DNA from: Flectonema sp. DT1601 | Lineage: Eukaryota > Euglenozoa > Diplonemea > Diplonemida > Diplonemidae | Direction: 5' to 3' | Length of the DNA: 64,000 nucleotides | Assembly: GCA_964019425.1 (NCBI GenBank) | Contig: OZ025830.1 | Coordinates: 124,001 to 188,000, forward strand | Shown: one piece after another, positions 43,362 through 52,300 of the stretch | How the letters are laid out: each line of letters opens with the position of its first letter | Numbering within the stretch: the stretch's first letter is position 1 | Position numbers and translations under genes: made by a program | Notes under the pieces: generated by a model | Database searches by the model: none | Seen by the model: only the letters and a program-made list of their open reading frames with translations | Told to the model about the DNA's origin: nothing

Positions 43362-45047
43362 TTACTTGATAGATTTCAATTTGTGGTAATCAGCGGCAGT
43401 CAAGTTAGTCCACACGCGGTATTTGTCACCGGCTTCGTTTACAATGCGGTGTCTCCAAGCTAGGTCGTATCCAGGTTCTTCACAGTTTGGGATTGGAATG
43501 TCTTGAGGATGTTTTACCTGACCCGGAGTTGTGATAAATCCATCACGATACTTCACAAATAGAGCTCCCCAGAAAGTAACCCAATCATCAACAAGTCCAT
43601 CTCCTGTTGAGACGGTAAACTGTGTAACTGTTTGAATAGCTCCCTGATGATCTCCTCTACTAATCATGTCAGTAACAGCGGCATCTGTTGCATTCAACTC
43701 TACAGCGTATCTCCTCTCAGTCTCTACGATCTTCTTCTGCACAACTTGAAAGACTGGATTCCATCTCGAGTACGCGTAGTTAGCGACGAGGTTGAAAATC
43801 CAAAATGCTGATCGAAGCTCAAACTCTGTAGCAGATCCAGTTCCAAGTGCCCATGAAATAGGAATAGCCGTGGATGTTGCGTATGCTGGGAAGTGGCATG
43901 AGGTGGACGTATCATCGACTGAAAACCAAATCACCGGAGCAATCACCTTTGGGAGGGTCGCACCTCTGGAATGACCAACGTAGTGCCATCCAGTCTGTTG
44001 GGTAGCAATAGTGCGCTCGTTGACATATTTGTTTCCTCCGTATTCCCAAACAAGAGGACGCTGTCTGTATCTGGCGTGGAATGCTCCGGCACCAACATCA
44101 TTCGATTCATCAAACCAGGTTCCGTCATTGTGATTTCTCATGTGCCACATGGTGTCGTTGACACTTAACTTAGTCTTCGGCCATACGAATAGAGGCATTC
44201 TATTTGTTAAGTTGTGACCCTGAGCGTAGTCCAAGTAGCGAGCTCCAAAGGAAGAGTCGTTGCTGACCTTCTGCAAGACGGACCAGGCACGTGCCTCACC
44301 AAGACGAGCACCACTGAAAGTGACTGGGTCATAGGTATCAGAGAATGAGAAGTCAACATCAGTACCATTGTAAAGACCCTTCGATCTTGCGAAGGTAATC
44401 ACATCGGAAGCCCACAAGTTGTTGACGGAGTCACTGTGGTCCCAGGTACGAATTCTTGCCTGGTTCGCGTGCGATGTTATCATTCCATCCGGCAACTTAC
44501 GGGCTATCCAAACAGCACCCTTCTCACCAGGACCCTTTCCAATAAAATCCATGATCCAAGCTTCGTGTTCATCTGCAAGTGAGAAAGTCTCACCAGTTGA
44601 GTAGTATCCGTACTTCGTTGTTAACTCTGACATGAATTGAATTGCTTCACGTACAGTCTTTGTACGAGATAATGTAATCCAGATTAAGGAACCGTAATCA
44701 ACTAATGCTCCTGGTTGAGTACCTAATGATGCCAATCCACCAAATGTAGTCTCACCGATAATAAGTCCGTGTTCATTCATATTACCTACGACGTTATATC
44801 TTTCACCAACATCAGGAATCTCTCCAAGGTATGTACCAGAGTCCCAATCCCAAACCTTTCTCATGGTTCCTGGTGGGTTGTTTGCAGCAGGGAAGTGACG
44901 AAGGTGTCCATATACACTTCCATCATCCGCGGCATATGCGACCATCGGAGAGCCATCTGCTGACGCCCCAGCAGAGACAACAATATTACTGCAAGCCTCA
45001 GTCTGTGAGGCCAACAGTAGAAGAGCTCCCGCTAATGCGGTCTTCAT
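43362..45047 (-). CDS. Secreted/lysosomal peptidase family C69 (dipeptidase-type Ntn hydrolase)
   Basis: 561 aa from MKTALAGALLLLASQTEAC. The signal peptide ends just before Cys in ACSNIVVSAGASADG, which fits the family: the mature enzyme begins with a catalytic N-terminal Cys. Other family features are the NMNEHGLIIGETTFGG block, ALVDYGSLIWITL, TGETFSLADEHEAWIMDFIG, and N-linked sequons. The C-terminal part (FPAYATSTAIPISW...) is as in eukaryotic C69 proteins of amoebae and kinetoplastids. It probably cleaves dipeptides in an acidic vesicle or outside the cell. I prefer this start over the upstream ATG at 45089 because a CTTCTCAG acceptor-like site lies 16 nt before it. It appears complete. 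Confidence 0.9.
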   Translation of the reverse strand: MKTALAGALLLLASQTEACSNIVVSAGASADGSPMVAYAADDGSVYGHLRHFPAANNPPGTMRKVWDWDSGTYLGEIPDVGERYNVVGNMNEHGLIIGETTFGGLASLGTQPGALVDYGSLIWITLSRTKTVREAIQFMSELTTKYGYYSTGETFSLADEHEAWIMDFIGKGPGEKGAVWIARKLPDGMITSHANQARIRTWDHSDSVNNLWASDVITFARSKGLYNGTDVDFSFSDTYDPVTFSGARLGEARAWSVLQKVSNDSSFGARYLDYAQGHNLTNRMPLFVWPKTKLSVNDTMWHMRNHNDGTWFDESNDVGAGAFHARYRQRPLVWEYGGNKYVNERTIATQQTGWHYVGHSRGATLPKVIAPVIWFSVDDTSTSCHFPAYATSTAIPISWALGTGSATEFELRSAFWIFNLVANYAYSRWNPVFQVVQKKIVETERRYAVELNATDAAVTDMISRGDHQGAIQTVTQFTVSTGDGLVDDWVTFWGALFVKYRDGFITTPGQVKHPQDIPIPNCEEPGYDLAWRHRIVNEAGDKYRVWTNLTAADYHKLKSIK

Positions 45048-45470
45048 TTTGTTTGTTTTTTTACTGAGAAGGAAGATAAAACCCAACACAGCTATTAGAC
45101 ACCCAATTGAAATCCTCCACTGTTTTCACTAATCCTCGGGAGGATTAACTGTGAGAAAAGATGAGAATTCAAAGTAGGCAATCAATCAACACATTCAGAA
45201 TAATATCAGCGTACCGATAACATAACGAACTTTATTATGTCACGAGAATCACATTGTTGTACAGTATGTCTGACTGCTAACTGTGAGCGAAACAGTCTTT
45301 TTAAAATTGTGTTTTATGAGATGAATTATAACTTCCTCTTTGGTAGCATTTCACTTTTTCTCTGAAATTAACTCCGCGACACACCGTATCATCTTTCTTC
45401 ATTAAGGTACAACATTGTTGTACCGTCGTAGTTCTGTTTAGTATTTCATAACAAAAACAGTCGAAGGATA
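45048..45470. other. Intergenic gap between C69 peptidase and TRAPPC2
   Basis: About 420 bp, AT-rich. ACATTGTTGTAC occurs twice (about 45251 and 45412). Nothing else is seen. Confidence 0.55.
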
Positions 45471-46767
45471 TCATCCAGGAAAGTACTTCTTAAGAAGTTG
45501 GTTCACTCTCGTTCGGAATGCCGGTGAAGTAATACGACCGTTAACTTCATAAAATGGATTCATTAAAACTTTTAAATACAATTCGTAAACTTCAGCAAAG
45601 AAATGACGAGCGTTATCACCTCCCTCCCTATCTTGCATGATAAGAAGTCTCATGTAGCCGGGAGTAACGTAGGCTGACACGTAGAATTCGTTGAATCGAT
45701 CGATATTTTTTAGAAATCTGTTTTTTTATTATTTTGAGTATTAGGCTGCGATTGCATGGCACCGCGGGTCAAGGTGGGAACCAATGCGCTGCATAGCCAC
45801 ATAGCCACTTGGGAGATTAACGAGTGGTACATGCCCAACATTCGGTAAGGAAAGCTGAGGGAGTATGTGACGATATCCTCGCAACCGACATGCAGACAAC
45901 GCCCGCATGAGATGGAGGGTGGCGGGCTGAGCTGTCCGGCGTGTGACGAGAGGTTCACAAACGTGGGAGGTGGCGGACCTGAAACCCTGCAAGAAGTGTG
46001 CCAGGGGTGGAGGAACCTCACCCACTGTGCGACAATTTGATCCGAGCGGTGGGGACGCGATGGGGAGGCTGGAGTCGAAGTGGCCGGAGGTGACGGTTTC
46101 GCGGACGAGGCCGAACGGAGACTGCCAGTTCAGGGCGATCCTCACTGCGAAGAAGGTCTGGAATCCGAGGGTCGGTACGCGGGGACTGCGGGGACAGGTG
46201 GCGGACGCCTTGCTGGTTGACCCTGAGGGAGACCGGTGGTTCACGGACAGGAGCGCGGAGAGCTTCACACAGGGCGTAAGGACGAAAGCCTGGGGAGACA
46301 ATATCACCCTGCAAGTGACCGCGAATCTCCTGCACACAGTGATCATGGTGACGGAGGGGGACAGGAAAGTTCTTGCCCGCGAGCCGAGACCACCCCGTGC
46401 CGGTCTGGCTGCACATGCGAGGGAGCAACTACGAAGCGATGTTGGGAGCGTCACGCGTTGGAACAGGTGGAAGGCGAGGCCGAGGCGGTCCACATCACCG
46501 GGGCGGCGGATGAGGACCCTGACCAAGCAGCCAAACGGATGGGGTTGGGAACTGTAATGGCTAGGGATAACAAGTGTAAAAAAAAAATAATTTGTGTACA
46601 TACAATTGTGAATTACTCCACATAACATCGTCTACATTATCTAGGGCTGCATGAATAATAAAATGCTTAAGCTGTGACTTGTCTTCTTTCTGGCTGTCAG
46701 TATTCAGCTCGGCTTCGAATACAGGGGTGTCACCCTTACCAACCATAACAAATATTGTATAAGGCAT
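45471..46767 (-). CDS. TRAPPC2: TRAPP complex subunit TRAPPC2 (sedlin), split by an invaded intron
   Basis: Exon 1 is 46604-46767 and exon 2 is 45471-45717. The intron 45718-46603 is 886 bp, GTATGT...AACAG, splitting a Leu codon after two bases. The product is 136 aa, close to the family's ~140. It aligns along its length with animal sedlin: YTIFVMVGKGDTPVFEAE, LKHFIIHAALDNVDD, then across the junction SNSQL-FLKNIDRFNEFYVSAYV, TPGYMRLLIM, FFAEVYELYLKVLMNPFYEV. Sedlin is a small longin-fold core subunit of TRAPP, which activates Rab1/Ypt1 in ER-Golgi traffic. The intron holds a GC-rich insertion in opposite orientation. Splicing restores the frame, so the gene should still work. Confidence 0.92.
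45745..46560 (+). mobile_element. GC-rich insertion with OTU-protease coding, broken element
   Basis: About 800 bp, markedly richer in G+C than the surrounding gene. The plus strand encodes an OTU-like cysteine protease region (TRPNGDCQFRAI with the catalytic Cys, then WGDNITLQVTANLLHTVIMVTE). A CPACDERF zinc-finger-like motif lies just before it at about 45934. OTU domains occur in some retrotransposon polyproteins, for example the Dualen/RandI LINEs of green algae, and also in other mobile elements and viruses. No reverse transcriptase or integrase is present, so the family is not settled. It looks partial and decayed. I see no terminal repeats or clear target duplication. Confidence 0.6.
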
Positions 46768-47096
46768 ATTGTGTTGTCTGCTGAGCGAGTTTATATGTGT
46801 GCTGAGCTAACACTTGTTATCAACTAAGTCACAAGGTGCATACACACGGGAAAATATTTTATAAAAAAAATTGCCTATTCGTTCTCAATGTTGTCTATGC
46901 AAGCATAATTGGATATTCAATAAGACTTACAAAAATAAATTTAACAGAAATTCAGACTACTTGTGAATTTCTCAAACAATTGGGCACAATACGTTTCACC
47001 CTGTACTCTTAAAGTCATTAATTTCGTAAGAACGATATGAATGACGATATGGTTAATCGTTCTGTTGTCTACCATCCATGAGCTACTACGGATTGT
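46768..47096. other. Intergenic gap between TRAPPC2 and the COMMD gene
   Basis: About 330 bp. No gene is seen. Confidence 0.5.
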
Positions 47097-47559
47097 TTAC
47101 ATTGCCGTCAATTGCTCTTTGATTCGATTCATCCCATTTAATACAACTTCCAGTGTCGATGGATCAACAGTAAACGCTACTGCTTTTGTCGCAGGTTCTT
47201 TGTCAGAACGAACTGGTGCTTCAACTACTTGCAGTGACAGTAAGACATTAGCAGAACCAGATTCTGACTCCTCAACTGACCATTCTGGGGAACCTACAAC
47301 CTTAGGGAGACTGATGTCAGACATTTGCTTTAGAATACTAACTAAGTTATCTGAATGAGAGAATAAATAATAATAATCATTATCACTACCAACAACAGCT
47401 ACGTGTCTCTTCATTCATATCTGTATCAGCTGCTGTAAATAAAAGTTATTTCTAATAAGAAGATCTGTCCAGCAGTAATATTTCACAGAACTGACGAAGT
47501 GGTGTTACGCAAAGGCTCAAAAATAATGGCAGCCTCAGAGGCGCTGGGGGTATGGATCT
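47097..47559 (-). CDS. COMMD9: COMMD9-like protein, C-terminal exons
   Basis: The last exon (47097-47350) gives NLVSILKQMSDISLPKVVG...WSVEE...LLSLQVVEAP...AVAFTVDPSTLEVVLNGMNRIKEQLTAM. This matches the COMM domain of animal COMMD9 (ISLPRLV, AVTVELSKETLDTMLDGLGRIRDQLSAV). Two further exons fit upstream: 47403-47432, a 30-bp microexon, and 47509-47559 (IHTPSASEAAIIFEPL, compare SSAEAILALFPEN). Phases agree across both introns (47351-47402 and 47433-47508). The N-terminal ~70 residues were not found with confidence; a start exon MSTPFPLDINSS followed by GTAAGT at 48066-48101 is possible. COMMD proteins form the Commander complex in endosomal recycling. Introns of 52 and 76 bp are short even for this genome, so the upstream exons are tentative. 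Confidence 0.65.
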
Positions 47560-48489
47560 CTGTAACGGGTGTACCGTGACAAGGCAATTAACAGTTTTGC
47601 TGTGAAATGCAGCAACCATGGTATCCAAAATACTAAAGTTCCGTAAAGAAGAACACCAAAAGAAGTCAAGCAATAATCACAGAGGACAGAAAACAACTTC
47701 AGCATTATCTCCTTATGCCCATTCGGACATAAGTAGTCGCTGCTGTTGTGGGAATCACTTTTTTTTTAAAAATTCTTTTTCGATACTATGGACTACTAAG
47801 AACACACATACGACTACCAGCTTGTAACTTTGCACAAACTAAGGTTATGTATTATACAACACATGTGAAACAGTCAGTAAAAAGGTAACAGATAAGAAAC
47901 GAAGAGTCTGCTGGCTGCATTTATCGAAGTGGCTGGTTATGGGGAACAAGTGTCTCGCTCATCCAAGCAAGAACACAGTTAGGGGACGTAGCCCGTAGTG
48001 GAGCCAACGGGTTGTCCTAATACCTTTATGCAAACTATTGTTTTTATTATTTCATTTGAAAACTTACGCTTGAATTAATATCTAAGGGGAAGGGTGTTGA
48101 CATAATAAAGCGTGGCTGTATAGTTTATCACAATGCATCGTTTGAAGGTAGAGGTTGCTGGACCATCACCAACTAAGTTATTCTTGCGCATAATAATCCA
48201 CAAAGCAGGGGGGGTTTTCAATCTGAAGATTGTTGTCGGGGATGAAATATTTTTTATTTATTTCATATTTTTTTTTCGAAGAGCAGCTTGGCTGCATCAG
48301 AACATAACAACAACCATCAATGCCACTTTGGTGGTAAGACGAATACGAAAGCGGATCGGAAATAACTGACGGGGATGAGAACAGGATTGGCGGTGGGAGG
48401 GGATGAAAATAGTCGCCCTAAATTTCATTTGTTGTTTTTTTTTTTTTTTTTTCCATTCCCTTGTTTGTTTCTGTGGCAATAATTCACAG
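47560..48489. other. Region without a settled gene
   Basis: This stretch may hold the 5' exons of the COMMD gene and the start of a plus-strand gene (a frame from ATG 48133: MHRLKVEVAGPSPTKLF). Neither is proven. A T run lies at 48435-48451. Confidence 0.4.
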
Positions 48490-48662
48490 AGAGCAGCCCT
48501 CACTCAAGTACGTGAGGAATTCAACTTATAGTAATAACAAGTTCCGGGGGTCTACCCACCTCAAGATGCACAAATGCTCTCAAGCAGGCTCCCCTTCAAT
48601 AAAACAGCTGGCTCGCCTTCACTACCCGCATGCTGCTGATTTGAGAGCAATGTACCAAAGTG
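48490..48662 (+). CDS. Possible internal exon of a plus-strand gene
   Basis: Bounded by ATTCACAG and GTAATT, it reads EQPSLKYVRNSTYSNNKFRG, then STHLKMHKCSQAGSPSIKQL, then ARLHYPHAADLRAMYQS. The composition is protein-like and lies between homopolymer-rich flanks. I do not recognise it and could not connect it to a start or end. Confidence 0.35.
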
Positions 48663-48843
48663 GTAATTCTTTTATTTTATTATTTTTTTTTAAAAAACGA
48701 TCGTCTTTTCATTTTTTGTATTTTTTTTTTTTTTTTTTTGTATATCGCACCATGGAATAGGAAATTTTGGCGAGGGAATTTGGGAGGGAAAGGAGATACA
48801 GATAATTTTATTATTGTTTGAGTGTTAATGGCAGCTAGACACC

Positions 48844-49127
48844 ATGAGGCTTCTACAACTGACACGTATCAACGGAAATAACGTGGATGCAGCTTTGGTG
48901 AATGACCTGTATTTATGTTTTGTCATATTAAGATTTCTAGTATTTTGATACACATCAGATTTGTGACGTTACATACCAATGAAGTTTATTCACAGAAGCT
49001 AGCCGTAGTCTCATATCCCAAATATTCGAAAAGTTCGTTGCGACAGATCGAAGGTCTCAACTGCAAGCATCGAGTCTTCACTTCGTGGCGCATTGATCAG
49101 GGTTTTATTTTCTTGTGCTCACAATAG
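48844..49127 (+). CDS. Possible small plus-strand gene, 61 aa, one intron
   Basis: Exons 48844-48897 (MRLLQLTRINGNNVDAAL) and 48996-49127 (KLAVVSYPKYSKSSLRQIEG, then a Cys- and Trp-containing tail) join in phase 0 across a 98-bp GTGAAT...CACAG intron. The product is small and basic. It may be the 5' part of a longer gene, since 49140-49281 also reads as coding (SPAGLLYIFYETGSLKKPTD). It would converge on the 1673 aa gene. The family is not recognised. Confidence 0.35.
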
Positions 49128-49303
49128 CTTTTGTTCTTTCAGTTTAGTGCTATCGGTGCAGAAATCCCCTGCAGGGCTGCTGTATATTTTCTACGAAACT
49201 GGTTCTCTTAAAAAACCTACCGACGGGAGTAGTAGTTCCACGTCAGAAACCGAAAATGACCTTCAAGGTGTCCTTAGTTGACACGCTGCTTTGCAGAGAA
49301 TGT

Positions 49304-52300
49304 CTACCAATCGACAGCTTCAAGTCCAAGGTTGAGTGCTCTTTGAAAGGTACTTTGTCTGTCTCCCTGAAGTGTTCTGTGTGGTCGGAAGACGAGGTCA
49401 AAATTTTCGACAACGTCGTGGAGAGCACCACGCTGAAAGAATCGATACAAAGCATCGATTGTTTTTTGAGGATTCGTTGTGACATCTCCACCTGCCGATG
49501 AGAATGCTCTGCGGAGTATGTTGTGGCACTCACGAGAAGGTCCACCAGATACTAACACTGCGAGAACCATAACTTTTAAGACGAGTACTTTTTCAGTCTC
49601 ATTGAGAGCGATGTGAACAGACTCTCCATACTCGCTGCTGTCATCACTGTAACAGAGATCGAGAACTTCCTCATCATCTGAGTCGCTGTCAATCATAGCT
49701 TCGTTACGGAGTTTATCAGCGTCTGAATCTAATCGAAGAGCTGCTACTAACTTATCAATGCAATCGATGTCATACATTACCATACAATCTAATTTAATAG
49801 CCTGTTGAATACGAAGCTCTCCCATGTCATGAGCGTTGAACTCAAAGTGTTCATCTTCGTTGTCGATATCGTGAAGTGTTCTTCTTTGAGTAGCTCTGGT
49901 AGTTCCCAACTTCTTTCTGCAGAATTTATATAAAATTTCTAAGTTAGGATGCCAGTGGCCTCTAGCGACTACAACTGATCCAACGGCTCTTAAGATTTGA
50001 ACGGAGAGCTTTTCAAAATGTTCAACATTAACGTAAGTTGATCCAATGTGCCATCTAGGAGGTTCTTGATTACCTGTAATGTTTTCAAGCATTTTAGTAA
50101 TCAATCGTGGTCCAATAGCTGCAATACGAGCATTGTTTAGTACCAACCTGGCTACTAGTCCGTTTGCAATCATTGTGAGAGGTGTAGCTATCCAAACGAG
50201 AAGAGACTTAGCAACCGCACGAGTAAGAAGTCTTTTAATTGCTACCCTGAACATGAAAACACCAAATGAAGATGGATGTCCTAATTTTGTCATGAATGTT
50301 GATATTCTCTTAGCAAATGCGCTCTTGTTCTTTTGTGGATTGATACCCCAGCGTTCTTCATCAGTGTGACTAAGTTCAAGACAACAACGACAGATAGCAG
50401 CAACGTGAAATATTCTCTCATCATCGACAGGGTGCAATACCATTCCGTACTTCTCACTAATCTTCATGGACGTTCTAAGAGCATCGTAGTACAAGAATAG
50501 GACTTCTAATGTAGTCAACACGATAGCAGTGCAGACGACAATTACCCAGTACGGAGTCTCTTTGTTTGTCGTAAAATTAAAATTACCCTTTGTTGGATCA
50601 TCAGATGAGAACTCATCCTCAGCAAAGTACTCAGCTGTAGCACAAAGTAGACCAGAAACCAAACCTGCAATGCAAGCTCTGATAATGCAGTAGGTTTCAT
50701 AGCTGCGAGCTTCTTTGCGATCAGCTTTCTGAGTCCATCGGACGAGACTTGATTTCGGTGGTCTGTCAAGTGCCAATGGATGGAATAAGAATTCGACACC
50801 CTTATCTGGGAAATCAACTCTAATAGCACTGTAAGGATAATCAGAATCCACATCAACAAGATTAACAACTCCACGATTACCAAAGAAGTCTTCAAAGTCT
50901 GGTCGATCTTCAGGATCGAATCTCTCATCTTCAGCAATGATTGCTTCAGCTCTGGCATACCTACGAGAGTCAATTGTAACCAACACATCCTCTCTGATCT
51001 GATATGGTTTTTGAGTATACATCAGACTTGGACTAGAGCTTCGTGGAGTTCCTCCTGAAGGACTTGGATTTTCGATTTCCCTAATTGATCCGACGCTTGC
51101 TGCTTCCTCTGCTGCTTTAGTCACAGATAACTTTCTCACTACATCAATAGCTAATTTAATTAAGTAGAGTTGATCAGATTCTAATTCCTCAGCGTGATGA
51201 GGGTCGACTGGTTTGTCTTCAAAGACGGAAGACCCGCCCAACTGACACCACTTTCTAAACATTTCTTCCACACCGATATCGTCTTCATCAGTTTCTGTTG
51301 ATCTAGCACAGTGGATTAGGAACGGCATGAAACCAACAGCGAATTCAGAAAATTCAATTTCTTCATTTCCATCGAGATCAATCTTTCTAAAGAAAGCATT
51401 AAATCTACCTGGAAGAGACATCGGTACTCGTAAAGATGGAATTCTGTAAAGAACGTCCCAGACTTCAGATCTGCTGAGGGTACCACCGCGATCTGTGTCA
51501 ATGACGTCAAATTGTTTTTTAAGCATTCCAAGTTTATCGAGTTGAAGGACACCTTCTTGATGGAATCTCGTGTGAATAACATCTGTGGTGATGTAGTCTC
51601 CTCTGAATAGAGCTTTTGTTCCTGCGGCTTTGCGCATCTTTCTAAGTCTGTGATGATACCAAATATAGAAACCGATAGAACCTGCACAAAGACTTGAAGC
51701 ACAAGTCACAAGAATCCATTCCCAATTCTCTAAACCATAATCACCATCACCTGGAACTGGTGTAGCTCTTGGTGGTCTCGGATCTACAAGAAGAGCTGCT
51801 GCACCAGATGGACGAACTCCAATAGCACCTGTCTCGATTCTGTTATTCAACGTATTCAGTAATCTATCAAGCCAAGTACTCTCTAATAATGCTGGAGGTA
51901 ACCCTGCGTAAGTATAAATCATATAAGTGTCTAAGTCAGTGCTGTTTACCTCCACGGATGTTCTTATCGGAGCACCCTGTCCTAAACAAGCCCTCGGATC
52001 TGCACCCATGCCAGTATGATTATTCGGTGTAACCAAATTAGAATAACAAACTTCAACAATTACGACGTTAGCTGGGGTGAGGATACACTCTTTACTGTTG
52101 TTGCCGAGTTTTTCCTTACACAAATCGATCATGATCGTCGACATGTTTGCTGCGAATATATTAATGGCGACTTCCTCTATTGTGATTCCCTTAAATTGTA
52201 GAATGTATAAAGGTGATTGATATATGACTCCATAAACTCCCTTAAGAGTTGTTTGGTTGGTAAATCTATCAGGAATAACGAATGGTTCAGCAGTCACTGC

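Noticed and set aside
45471-45680. Short separate gene beginning MSAYVTPGYM
   Set aside because: The first codon is GTG and the segment is the second exon of TRAPPC2.
45741-46628. 295 aa minus-strand frame through the GC-rich insertion
   Set aside because: Long frames on the opposite strand are expected in GC-rich DNA; the plus strand carries the recognisable OTU motifs.
49256-49501. Plus-strand frame opposite the 3' end of the receptor-like gene
   Set aside because: It is antisense to a clearly coding C-terminus.
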